Source: Lineus longissimus
Lineage: Eukaryota; Nemertea; Pilidiophora; Heteronemertea; Lineidae
DNA: 64,000 bases
Direction: 5' to 3'
Assembly: GCF_910592395.1 (NCBI RefSeq)
Contig: NC_088312.1
Span: 10,850,001-10,914,000 of the forward strand
Shown here: positions 37,101 through 48,000 of the stretch, piece after piece
Layout: the number at the start of each line of letters is the position of its first letter
Position numbering within the stretch: the stretch's first letter is position 1
Notes under the pieces: model-generated
The model's input: the letters and a program-made list of their open reading frames with translations, nothing else
What the model was told of the DNA's origin: nothing
Database searches by the model: none
Made by a program: the position numbers and the translations under genes

Positions 37101-37253
37101 AAAACTTTACGTCTTTTTCAGGCTGCTCTGAGAAAGATAGCTGCCGTTACTGGGACGCGACATTTAGCATCGGAGGATGTCCAACAGTTGATAAAACCAA
37201 GACTTTTAGAATCCTTCTTAATGTGCACGAAATTGGAAGAGACATTCGTATGA
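28161..37253 (+). CDS. INSC: Inscuteable homologue (spindle-orientation adaptor)
   Basis: Ten exons: 28161-28321 (ATG at 28174), 28721-28784, 31877-32000, 33545-33715, 34021-34260, 34889-35060, 35447-35622, 36015-36240, 36644-36720 and 37122-37253 (TGA). The coding part is 1530 nt, or 509 aa, and all phases fit. The N-terminal DSVQQWLQDLRWMTESECM block is the LGN/Pins-binding region of inscuteable. The middle and C-terminal parts are armadillo-type helices (EVFLLGTAAIANITF, ACERVQQKSAIALTRLSRDPD, SDSVLVASL). The protein ends ETFV, a class I PDZ ligand as in the family. Known role: links the Par complex to LGN-G-alpha-i to orient the mitotic spindle. Exon 1 is preceded by a splice acceptor (TTTGCAG), so a further 5' exon is likely. 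The first donor is GTACTC, weaker than the rest. Confidence 0.93.
28975..29134 (+). mobile_element. pogo/Tigger-type MITE, copy 2 (INSC intron 2)
   Basis: 160 bp, flanked by TA at 28973 and 29135. Ends are CAGTGGAACCTC and GAGGTTCTACTG. The interior is CTATTAAGG/CCTTAATAG rich, so the element is strongly self-complementary. Confidence 0.85.
29415..29667. repeat. GGCAAGCC-rich element, copy 2 (INSC intron 2)
   Basis: Inverted copy of 94-340 with a core at 29426-29650 and the same flanks. Only scattered differences are seen. Confidence 0.7.
30430..30607 (+). mobile_element. pogo/Tigger-type MITE, copy 3 (INSC intron 2)
   Basis: 178 bp, with CAGTGGAACCTCCCTTCGCGG at the left and GAGGTTCTACTG at the right. 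The left flank is TA and the right flank is mutated to CA. Confidence 0.8.
31637..31796 (+). mobile_element. pogo/Tigger-type MITE, copy 4 (INSC intron 2)
   Basis: 160 bp between TA duplications at 31635 and 31797. It ends only 80 bp before INSC exon 3 (31877). Confidence 0.85.
33066..33469. mobile_element. 404-bp MITE with ~110-bp inverted arms (INSC intron 3)
   Basis: The arms are 33066-33174 and 33358-33469, near-perfect reverse complements starting TTGTATAATAG and passing through AAGTGCAAAGTTGG on the right arm. The right end lies 75 bp upstream of INSC exon 4. The target duplication is unclear. Confidence 0.75.
34390..34600. mobile_element. TTAA-type MITE family K2, copy 2 (INSC intron 5)
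   Basis: 211 bp between TTAA at 34386-34389 and 34601-34604. The ends carry TACGCCGTTC inverted. TTAA duplication points to a piggyBac or Kolobok transposase as mobiliser. Related to 22058-22285. Confidence 0.8.
35096..35157 (+). repeat. (CAT)n microsatellite (INSC intron 6)
   Basis: About 20 CAT/TCA triplets with a few interruptions. It starts 35 bp after the exon 6 donor and generates an isoleucine-rich spurious frame. Confidence 0.9.
36451..36534 (+). mobile_element. pogo/Tigger-type MITE, copy 5, internally deleted (INSC intron 8)
   Basis: Only 84 bp between TA flanks. It has both termini but lacks the middle of the 160-178-bp family. Confidence 0.8.
36747..36858 (+). repeat. 35-bp tandem repeat, about three units (INSC intron 9)
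   Basis: TGTCTTATCCTGACAG recurs at 36749, 36784 and 36819 with ATTAAAATACGGTAAAC linkers. Confidence 0.8.
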
Positions 37254-39102
37254 AGTGACAAAATCACATAGGCTGGAATATATCTGAGGTCAGATTGAAG
37301 CATAGTTCTAATCATGTTGTGATTATGGATTATATCTTTGTCATGGATGGCTGCAACATGGCATGGGAGTCTCTGAAGCCTGCGATGAAATGTTGACTGA
37401 CGTCCCAAGATGCTAGGAGGAACAATGAGAGACTTTATTGCCAATGGTTGCAGCACTGGGCTGGTACTTTTCAGTATCAAATTGACATAGGATCAGTTGA
37501 TCAGTTGATTTTGACTGTAGCAACACCTCATCCATATTGGTTGAAAGTTCCCCACTGGACAGTTGATGGAGTCCCAAGTCTGCTTCTGGTATTATCTTAG
37601 AGTGAACAGGGCAGTCCGCATGGTAGAGACATTTAGCTGAAATCTGATCTGATGATATACATGTTTATGTGTATACTCTAAAACCTTGAATACAAGGAAT
37701 GATGCTCTGTCCCCAATCATTACAATGGTTTTGAATGGGGATGGGCCAATAAGTCGGGCATTATTCTTTTATCAATGGCATGGGCCAATGGAGTCGCATG
37801 TGTTATAATCACACTCTGATCTTGACTGACATTGACAGTGAAACGAAATCAACATCACTGGTTATAGTAGGCCAATTTCTTCTAGTAAAAGAGACCCATT
37901 GTATTGATATTGAGGTTTTAGAATCCCTCCTCCATTGTATTATGATTGGGGGCGGAGCCTCATTCCTTGTATTCGAGATTTTAGAGTATAAAAAAGTATT
38001 GGAATAAATCCTCAGATAAAGGTGGGGTGGGTAAAAACCAGTCCTGTTTTAGGGATTTTCAGAAGATCTCCGTTTGTGTTAACTGTTGATCTGAGACTTT
38101 CATCTACTTTACTGCCATAAGTCTTATGATGGGGAGATGTACTGTTGGTCAATGATAGAGGTAAACAATTCTCAACTTACTGATTTTGTCATTAAGGAAT
38201 GCATCCATTTAAAAATGGACGGAAAGTTGGAGCTGCATGGTAACGCGTCATTCCCCCGAAGTGTGTATGATTTGGAATTGGCAGTAGAGTGGATTGGGTT
38301 CACCTACTTTTGGTGCCATAATATTCAAATTATCTCCTGGTGCCATTGGATATGACAGACCTGCAAAAACTCCCTGACGCCAGTGACGGGGACATTATCT
38401 CGTTTGATGATGTCATCTTGTATATTGACTTTATTTATTTAGACATCATTATTTATTAAGACATCATTATTTATTAAGACATTTGTGATGACATCATTCC
38501 GGCTGATTGCATTGTCTGGAATTGCATCCTCATCCATATCTTGTAAAATGCCATTGTCTTCATGTTGACAGTGCCATATTGAGTAGTCTAATATCGATCC
38601 AATATGATTGATAAAACTTTGTCTGTAAAAAAAACATGCTAATAGCAAGAATAAAGAAAAGACAAGTCTTTATCATGTTTATGTATTCTTGGTACCAGGT
38701 ATGTACCACACAAATATCAGATTTTGAAATATAAACGATTACACTTGTATTTTTCAGTCTTTCAGTTTAAAATAACTGACTGCTCCAATGTACATACATG
38801 TAGATGTGTCTTTGAAATTTGAAATTTGAAACGTGCCTAGTTATTCGAATTTATTGTCCGACTTTATTCAAAAGTGTATTTTGATCTTTTTATAGGTGTG
38901 GCTTTACTTGTCAGTTTTTGCTCAAGTCTAATGTATTAATAAACATACAAATGTTGTGTGTGCACTTCATCAGGTGAAATATCATGGAAATTAGCGCGCA
39001 ATATCCATTCCTTATCTCTAGAGGGCGTTGTAATGTGAGAATGCATAATATGCTATCTTCATTTGGTGCCGAAAACCTGTGGCTGCTGTTGGGGAAAATT
39101 GA

Positions 39103-39201
39103 TATCTACAGGGTGGCCCAGAATTATTTTCCCTTGCACAGTAGAAATCTTTTGTGTATCAATTGTGTGAGGGAATACAATTCTGGGCCACCCTGTAGAT
39201 A
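39103..39201. mobile_element. 99-bp hairpin MITE
   Basis: ATATCTACAGGGTGGCCCAG at the left is matched by its inverse at the right. The inner boundary CAGGGTGG..CCACCCTG is flanked by TA, suggesting a Tc1/mariner-type source. Confidence 0.75.
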
Positions 39202-40884
39202 TGATGATCTGGTTATGATCAAGGAGGGAGGTAATAGAAATTGTATATTTATCAGATGCTGTAGGTTACAGATTCTATTAATCTTATTGTACTTGTACCA
39301 TTCCATAATGTATTTGGATCCTTTTGTTCTGAATTGTCATAAATCATTAGTGGTTTTGCCCATTTATGATTAGCCTTTTTGGTTGTGGCATATATGAGTG
39401 CGGCATATATGAGTGTGTCAATATGCCTTCGTTGCAGCGCATATCTTTATGAATGGAGTAAATCTGTCTATTCATAGGTCTGAATTATGCAGCCCATCCC
39501 CTATTTTAAAACGCGTTCATTCAGTAAAGAGAGGTAGATAACATTCAGTTGATCCTTAAAAATGTTTACTCCCCCATTTCATTTGCCAGACTGTCTCAAC
39601 ATCAAATTGACCCTTGGCCTTACCTGCCTAAACGTGCTAAAAGCCACTTGCCTCTACCTTCACTGCCGGTAAGTCAGCATGCAAATGGTGATAGGAAACA
39701 ATGCAGTGAACCTATGGTACATGTAGTTCCCAAACCTGGGGGGGGTCACTCTCTATAACATGCATAGAGCATCCTTGTACTTTTCAAATTCAAAAGACCC
39801 CCTCCAGCTGGGCCCAACCTTTCCCAATCTCCACCCCCTTTTGTAGGCATGTTTTCCATTCCCGCCCCCTCTTGCTGGCAATTTTGGCAAGAGCCATGGT
39901 CGATTCTGCGGCGGTAATTTTGAGGTCTATGGCGTGGTGCGGGGTGTTGGCAAAGCTCTCTGTGCCCTGCGCGGGTCCAACACTCCCGTCCGAAAAAACA
40001 CCCCCTATCACACATTTTTTGGTACAAGGATATGAAGAGTGACCACCTGGGTTCTCAAACTGTTTCCTCCCGTAGTCGATGGCCCATTTTGTACATTGAT
40101 TGATACTCCATAATGTATTGGAACAAAGGTTGGTACCGGTAAAGTTTTTCTCTCATACTCATGAGATATATTGTCAATATTATTGTGATGCTTATCTTGG
40201 CTACCAGGTGATGGGTTTTAATATTGATTCTAATATAATCTGCTGTTAATTCTAAGTGTCTTACGCAAGATTGCTTGATTTTTCAGTCGATGTTGTTATT
40301 TGACAGTGGTTGTTGTAGATTAGGGTCAATATGTTTGCCTGTTATGCTCTTTGAGGACTTCAAAATATCTGGATTTTGGACCCGGATGATTGCCTTAGTA
40401 AAATCTGGATTGCGCATATGATCGGATACAAAATCTAGAATTTTTATTCAAACTTCTGTCAACCGTACACTGATTCTCAGTCCGCAAATTAGTATAGCCA
40501 AGATTTTCTCTTTTTGCTTGGGGTTCTTGAGTATCAGTGAGCCAAAGGTTCACCAGGCAGGCATCATAAAAATGCAGCAACTATGTGGCAAGAACTGACT
40601 GCCCCTTTTGATTCCCAGCCCACCCTGAATTCGACTCTGATCTTTGACATGTATTATACAGCATATCATTGGACCATCCATTCATGTACCGGTAAATAAT
40701 TATGCCCTTGGTAAAGTAGTAGGGCATAGTGACCAAAAGGTGGCACCAAATTTCTAAAGGTTGCAATGAAGTACAGAAAAAACAGTCAAAAGTACCTATA
40801 GCATAATAATGGACGAAAGTGCAACTTATAAGTTCACCAGTCCTTGATTTGATCAGTCTGAGGGAAGATGGTCATTCAACTTAA

Positions 40885-41435
40885 AGGTTGACCATAGGTT
40901 CCGCCATTTTGGCTAGACCTCAAAATCCTAAAGCAGTTTCTTTCCAAATGAATCGAATGCTCATTTAAAGGGTAACTCGTGTCAAATTTCACCATATGAT
41001 GTTTTAGCTGTTTTTGACAAATGACTACGTCACTTTCTCATAAATCGGTAAGGTTTTCTAATCGAAATGCATATTTTCTAGAAATTGATGGTTTAATCCC
41101 GCCCGGACGGCTCGCTTCGGCGCCGTTTTCGTTGATGACGTCACAACATGAACATTTTCGTGGTCGCGGTGGTTTACAATCAGCAATTTTATAATAAATC
41201 TAATCAAAAATGGAAAATTTGAGCTTTACATTTGTGATCAACAATTAAAAACGGACGTATTTCCGCAAAGTTGTAAATCACATCATAGTATCACTTTAAA
41301 TCATGGGAGGCTGTTCTCTGGAAAGCAAAGAACAGACTCCCGCCCTTGAAATGACCATTCACTACGTTTTGAAGGAGTTCTCATTGCTTTAGGATTTCAA
41401 GTTTTAGCCAAAATGGCGGTACTTATGGTCAACCC
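40885..41435. mobile_element. 551-bp TTAA-type MITE family K1
   Basis: It is flanked by TTAA at 40881-40884 and 41436-41439. About 50 bp of inverted terminal repeat starts AGGTTGACCATA on the left and GGGTTGACCATA on the right-hand strand, and includes CCGCCATTTTGGCTA. No coding capacity. TTAA duplication indicates piggyBac- or Kolobok-type mobilisation. Confidence 0.85.
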
Positions 41436-42959
41436 TTAACCAACGTCTTTGGGGAGTAATTTTACATTTAGTGGTGTCATCTCTCGGCTTGATTATTTCT
41501 TTAATCACACCCAGTCAATAAAATACTTTCATTTACAGTTACTCAGGGATGAATCTCATATAACGAAGTCACTTGCATGTAATACATTGTAATTCCATAG
41601 TATTATATATCAATAATTAGCATAATAATGCACCCTCATCAACATATAAGTTCTCTGATTAGCATAGTATTGACATTATAAGTCACATATATCATGTTTT
41701 GCATAAATATCACTTCGTGGGGTCATTATGGTTGCTGCTTGAACCCTATTCCTGTAAGGATTTTTTAAACTAAAAGCTTATAATGGGTAAATGCAGAACA
41801 TTCTGTGACTCCCAGCTCCCTCTATAAGAAAATCCGTCTTGACCCATCAGACTTTAAATTTCACGAATTGATCTACTCATTTTCACCTACTAATGAACAC
41901 ATTAGAATTGTGTGAATTTTAAATCTTGAAGCATCAAGATAAGAATATCCTGATCCAATCATTTTATACTCATAATAACATTTTCAAACTTTCCCAGAAG
42001 ACCATCAGTTCGCGCCAAAAAAAATCGGGAAAAGTGAACATGTACATGTATATCACATGTATTGTCTTGTTCTTGTTTTTGTGGTCATTGTTGGTAGTCT
42101 TTAGATTTTTCTGCAAAGGAAACAACTTGGCTGTTTGCTCGAGTATTTTTGAGAGAAAAGTGTTTAGGTAAAGTAGAAGAAAGATACAGGCATTATTTTG
42201 ATTGATCTGGTTGTGGTCATCTTGACCCGCAATGTTAATGCATGAGAGTCAGGACGTGTTGTCTTGTACCATTAGAATCATTGTTTTTGCAAGTGTGAAG
42301 TTTTTGCTTACAAGTGAGGTAACTTCAAAACTTCAACCAAGATGAAAGTAAAAGTGATCATCGGTTGCATCCAGACATGTCGGAGCTTGAAAGCTTTCCA
42401 AAGGTTGGCCAAGAAAAACCTCCATTCTGTTCTTTTTACTGAATATTTCTGGCTGCGAAAATAATGGTTCTTACTGTTCTTAAAGATGGAATCCTGTTGG
42501 AATTTCTAAAGGCTCTCCGAAATTCTGTTTGGCACTGTCAGTGTGACAAAGAAGGTGACTTTAACTCCTGGATTGATTTTTAAAAGTTTTTGAATTTTCT
42601 CTCTGGACTTCTCCTTGAACATATTCTTTAAGTGTGTCTATCTCTTCCTCTTTGAGAGTTATTAGTATTTTTGACACTTGATATTCAGGTCAAACACGTT
42701 TGATTCATAATTAACTCAATATCATTACAATTAATTCATAATTTAAAGATTATTGTACAAATGTTTAATTCTTGGTGCTTTTCATGTTATTGTCATTTGC
42801 ATATCAGACATCCATAATCACGAATATATTCATGTAATATTCATGATTCATGTAATTATAATCATGGCTACTTTGTGTAGTAAGTCCGAGTCTTGTTATT
42901 TTTGCTCCTTCAGGGGGGGGCACCAATTCATTTTCCCACATGTTACCATCCAAAGGCAT

Positions 42960-43622
42960 CTGTGGCGCCTACAGACTTGGACTCGGAGGCAGATAATAGT
43001 CATGAAGAAGAGCTCAGTCGTTGTCTACTGTGGGCAGGCTTGGGCAACATCAAGAAGTGAAATAGCGAAGTCACAACCAAAGGCATATCCGGAGTACTTT
43101 TTGTCCACAGAGACAGAAAGGACGAATGATTTGTTTATGATGTATAGAACAATCAGGTCCTTGTTCACTATCGAGACAGAAAGAACCAAGTCTATTGAGA
43201 ACACACAAAACACAGTCATTGTCTACAGTGACGGCACAACACGTCTTTGTCTTACTATCAAGACAGAAAGAAAACAGGTGGTTATACACTGAGAAGAAAT
43301 GTACACTGTCCATGTCAACGGTGGAGAAAGGACAATCAGGTCCTTGTCCGCTGTGGAGAAAGAAAGGAAATCAGGTGCTTGTACACTGTGAGGACAGAAA
43401 TAGACATTGTCCATGTCTGCGGTGGAGACGTTGGTGGGAGGACAACCACGTCCTTGTCCTCTGTGGGGACAGAAAGAATTGGGCGCTTATCCACTGTTAA
43501 GGCAGAAACTGGAAAAACCTGCATCTACGGTGGAGGTGGAACAACATGTCCTTCTACACCAGTTAGGCATAGTGTTGTAATCTTCCTCCTTCCTTGCTGT
43601 ATACATGAACTGTGTCTACTTC
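42960..43622 (+). repeat. Satellite-like repeat C, copy 1 (left flank of BEL/Pao)
   Basis: Degenerate roughly 40-bp units share GTCCTTGTCC, CTGTGG and GACAGAAAG words. The segment 42960-43490 is present in reverse complement at 59816-60335. The words of 43505-43618 reappear inverted at 51575-51690. Many open frames here are artefacts of the unit structure. Confidence 0.75.
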
Positions 43623-44873
43623 TGTTTCTACGGACGCCGCCCCGCCATGTTTTGTCATTCCACTTGCTGTAAGCACTGCCTGTCGGGTAGGCGGGCCGGG
43701 ACTTTGAATTAATATTATTTTGTTCTGGTTGAGTTAATATTTGGGCGTAATCCCAGTCGACCATATTTCGTGGAGTGGAGGAGACGTTTTTACTGCACTG
43801 CCGTGTTCGTTTTGGTGTTGTCCTGTTTTTTGTGCAGTCCTGTTTTGTGAGCGTGATGTGAATTTTATTCTAAAGGATTTTAATGGGTCGCTAAAGGTGC
43901 CTTGCGGCACTGTAGTCTTCTTGAAGGACCGCGATAGGCCTATTCTGTCCAAAAGGCCTCACCTTTGTAAGTACATGTAGTTTTTATGGTTGGTTTAATT
44001 CAGAACTTCAAGCACATCGTTGACGTTACGTATTTATAAAACCCCCAAAATAGTTACATAGAGAATAGATTTATGTTTCGAAACGTGATATAGTTTATGT
44101 GTGTGATGTATTACCCTCCGTTATTAGAGGGCTGTGTTAGATTGTTGTTGACATAGAGGAGGGGGTTAGAATCATAGGCCAAGAATTGATTGGAACGTGC
44201 TGTCTAGGATACCGACACTGTGTCTATTCGTGAGAGTAGTATCACCCTGGCTTTATCGAGGTTTGCTGCAACATATAGTCGATAGATGGTGTCCGTGATG
44301 TCTGGATCGCTGCGTGTATATAGATGAGTACTGTTAAGAGTCTCGCCTTTAAGACGTCCACTTGCTAATTATAGATGAGAATAGTCTCGCCCTTTTGACG
44401 TCCGTTCCGTTGTTGCAGAATATATTTCCAGAACTACTCTTTGACACTAATAGTATCACTTGGCCAGCATTGACTTCGTCATCGTTTCGTTTGGTCTAGT
44501 GATAGGCTAACCCTCTGTAATTATGCAACAACCCGTATATATATATCAATTATGTGTGTGAAGCACTACGTGCTGCTTATATTGGCTTAACGCCACAATT
44601 TACCGAACTCGACACTGATCTTAAAAATCTTGCCCTCTGGGCGTATAATCCAGAGTGTTACCAATCAGAGGATAAAGTGCTGCTCCACGCCTGATGTCGT
44701 GACTTGTGTACTTTGAAGCCGTCTTACCGAGGGGACTTCCGTGTTCAATCGTCACTACTTGACTACTGGGGTTGGAAACGGGTGCCGTCTGGCGAGGTCC
44801 AATAGCAGCAGAGTCGACTTCCGATTCGGTGAATAAAAACCTAATTATCTCACCTTTCGTCATCGTAAAAACA
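43623..44873 (+). repeat. 5' LTR of BEL/Pao element
   Basis: It begins TGTTTCTACGGACG and ends AAAAACA just before a TGG-starting primer site, giving 1251 bp. A TATA-rich run lies near 44536 and an AATAAA at 44832-44837, fitting promoter and polyadenylation functions. It lacks 15 bp present in the 3' LTR (after GCTGTAA, near 43673). Confidence 0.75.
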
Positions 44874-44891
44874 TGGTCTCTCCGACCGGAT
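44874..44891 (+). promoter_or_regulatory. Primer-binding site of BEL/Pao element
   Basis: TGGTCTCTCCGACCGGAT is the complement of a tRNA 3' end: CCA, discriminator A, a 7-nt acceptor strand and a T-stem CCGGT followed by AAT. The layout fits a tRNA primer exactly, but I cannot name the tRNA. Confidence 0.65.
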
Positions 44892-45035
44892 TAATTGTAT
44901 TACCAGGAGCAAGATTGTTTGAGTGAATCTGGAGAGATCGTATATTATTCTTCACCGTCGTATTTTAGAATTCGTTTGTCATACTGTAAAGATTTGTTTG
45001 TTCGTCGTAAATCGTTTCGAGAGTCCTAGGTTGTA

Positions 45036-48000
45036 ATGGCCAATGTTAGACGTTCCACGCGTACCAGGCGACCCCCACCATATCTCAAGAGTTTTGTGAC
45101 GGGACCTCTGCGTGGATCACAGGCCCACCAGTCCGTCAGCTGGTTCCAGAGTTTAGAGGAGGAAGCTGCCGTTGATGAGGAGGATGAGGTTTTAGTCCAA
45201 GCTAGCAGCAAGGATGATGTGGAGGCCTGGCTCGAGGGGGAGTCTCTTGCCTTGATGGAGGAGATCGAGAGTGAACGGAGAAAGGTTGACGCTCTGCTGA
45301 GGTCACGGGGGAGCCGCACCGGCATGCTGAGGATGGTCGACAGAATGCGGGCCAGTTTCGAGGAGTTACGAAGAGTCATCGATCGCCTAGTGAGCTCGTA
45401 CACCAGTCTCGATAAGATGAGAGAGTTAGTTCAGGCTGGGAGGAGTATAAAGGCCAAGATCCAGGACACGGAGGACGAGGTTGATGCCCAACTCACCGAA
45501 CGGGAGGACGAGGCGCAGTCGATGGGCCAAGCGGTAGATAAGCCGGATGAGAAGTTGCCAGAGGCTTGTGACGGCAACCATGATGAAGAGAAGGATGCCG
45601 GTAGTGAGTTGAGCCATGAGAGTCAGCAGTCTCAGCGTTCGTTGAAGTCTCAATCTGCACAGATCAAGGCCGAGGTTGCCTCAATGAGAGTAGGGCAAGA
45701 AAAGAGAAGATATGCGGCGGAACTGGCTGTTAAGGAGGCTCAACACAAGATGGCAATCGCCGAGGCCGAGGATGAGGCGGCTCGAGCTAGGCTAGAGGCC
45801 AAGTTGTGGTCCGAGGACCCGGCGCGACACGTGAGGTTACCCATGACAGTTATAACGAGCAGGTCACCGGCTGAGATGAAGACGCCGCCACAGCCTGAGC
45901 AAGAAGTACCGGATGAGAGTTGTGAGGATCCGTTAGGGAGATTGGTGCATTCGATTACTTCTTCCCATCTGCCTAAACCTGCGCACAGCTCTACTCCGGC
46001 CCGGGCGGTTGGTGGCCAGAACTCTACTGGATCCAGAGAGGTTGGAAAGTTCTTCCAAGGTATCGCTAAGCCTCACCTACCGAAGTTTGATGGTAATCGA
46101 GATCTTTACGAGGATTGGCGGGCACAGTTTGAAGTTTGCGTGGACCAGGCTGAAGTCCCGATCAGATTTAAAATGATCATGCTTAAGAACGCCCTGATAG
46201 GACGCGCCGGCAAGCTGGTCGAGAATCTCGGTTTTACCGAAGCCCAGTACTCTATGGCCCTCTTTAAGTTAGATCAGCGCTATGGCGGAGAGTCAAGGAT
46301 CTTGAAGAAATACATCGACCAGTTGATGGCACTCAACGAGGTCAGCGAACAGGATTTGAAGGGATTGGAGGATCTGGCGAACCATTTATGCGATGTAGTG
46401 TCGAAGTTAGCAGATACAGACCATGCCCAGGAGTTAGTTGGACAGAACACGTTGTATGCTCTCGTGAGGCGGAAGGTGCCCGTTTCCCTGTTGGTAAAAT
46501 ACGCAGAGTCGGACACTTCGACGAGGATAGATGGGTTGGCAGTATTCGCCAAATGGTTCAACCATCATGTATGTTTGATGATTGAAATGACTGACTTGAG
46601 GGAGTCACGCCGCAAGGGACAAAGCCAGACTAGTGCTAACAAGTTGGTGAAACGACCAGATAAGAGCACGGCCTATGCTTCGACTGCGACCGCTTCCTCC
46701 GGGACGACGTCTAAACCAGCCGACGCAGAAAACCAGTATTCCTGCCCTTTGTGTAAGGCCGCACATCACATCGTCAAGTGTGACAGATGGACACCTACTA
46801 CTACTAGCCAACGTTGGGACATTGCTAAGGAGAAGGCCCTGTGCTATAGATGTCTGTGTAGCAACCATATGGGCAAGGATTGCCAGAAGGGATCCCGCAA
46901 GTGTGGGATTGACGGCTGTCAGAAGAACCATCATCGTCACTTGCACAGAAGGAAGCCGAAGACAGATGTGTTGGTCGAGCCTAAAGACCATACCAACAAC
47001 ATGTTTGGAGTCACCAAGGATGGAAGAGTTTATCCAAGCAAGGTCGCCCTACGAGTCATCCCAGTTTATGTAGTTGGGAGTCGAGGACAACGTCAACGAC
47101 TGAACGCGCTGTTGGATGATGGCTCAGATTCAACATATATAACCAGATCTGCAGCAGAAGCCTTAAACACCCCTGTGCAGGAACATGCCTTGAGTGTATC
47201 TACTTTAACTGACCCTAAGAAGTCCCTACGTAGTGGCCTGGCGGTGATGACGATCAAAAGCTTGAGCGGCGAGATAACGGCCAAGGTGGGAGCGCGAGTT
47301 CTTGACAGGTTGTGTGAGAATCTACCGCCGCAAAATTGGCAGCATCTACGAGATCGATGGTCTCATTTGAAGGGAATCGAGTTCCCAAGAGTGGATGGGT
47401 GCAAGACCGTCGATATTTTAATTGGTGCTGATCACCCGGAATTGACGTTAGCATTGGAGGAGCGACCGGGCCAACTGGGAGAGCCGGTGGCAAGGCTGAC
47501 ACCTCTGGGATGGACATGCACAGGGTCCATTGAGGTGGTCACTCCTTTGACCAGCAATTCTGTTACGACTGCAAATACTTATTCAACAATTACGGATCGT
47601 CAGTTGGACGAGAGCCTCCGATCATTGTGGAACATGGATGTGTTCACAACTACATCAGAGTCCAACTTCACTCCAGAAGAGCGGGCGATCATCAAGAGGA
47701 CTGAGGCCTCCAAGGTGTACACAGACAATCGCTATGAAGTTTCGATTCCGTGGGTTGGCGACACCCCTGACTTACCAAACAACTTTCAGGAAGCTCGGCG
47801 CCGCCTGTTGTCTATAGAGCGTACTCTCCTCAAGAAACCACACTTAGCCAAAAAGTACTGCGACGGGATGAGGCAGAATATCCAGAAGGGGTATCTGCAA
47901 GAGATTGAAGCTGCTAATGCCGAAGGGGGTTGGTATTTGCCACATTTCCCAGTCGTACGGGAGGATAAAGAGACTACAAAGGTCCGAATCGTCTTCGACT

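Larger units (their letters stand above)
37254..43622. other. Region downstream of INSC, no further gene recognised
   Basis: The INSC 3' UTR starts at 37254. The first AATAAA noticed is at 38003-38008, about 750 nt after the stop, with others near 38645 and 38936; which is used cannot be told. MITEs at 39103-39201 and 40885-41435 and the satellite from about 42960 are listed separately. The open frame at 42753-43292 lies mostly in satellite. Confidence 0.5.

Noticed and set aside
42753-43672. Several overlapping frames of 100-180 codons on both strands
   Set aside because: They lie in repeat C; the same pseudo-peptides recur at 59519-60276, with frames open on both strands because of unit composition.
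45026-45403. Antisense frames across the BEL/Pao gag-pol region
   Set aside because: Shadows of the GC-rich coding strand with Ser/Leu-rich composition and no motifs.
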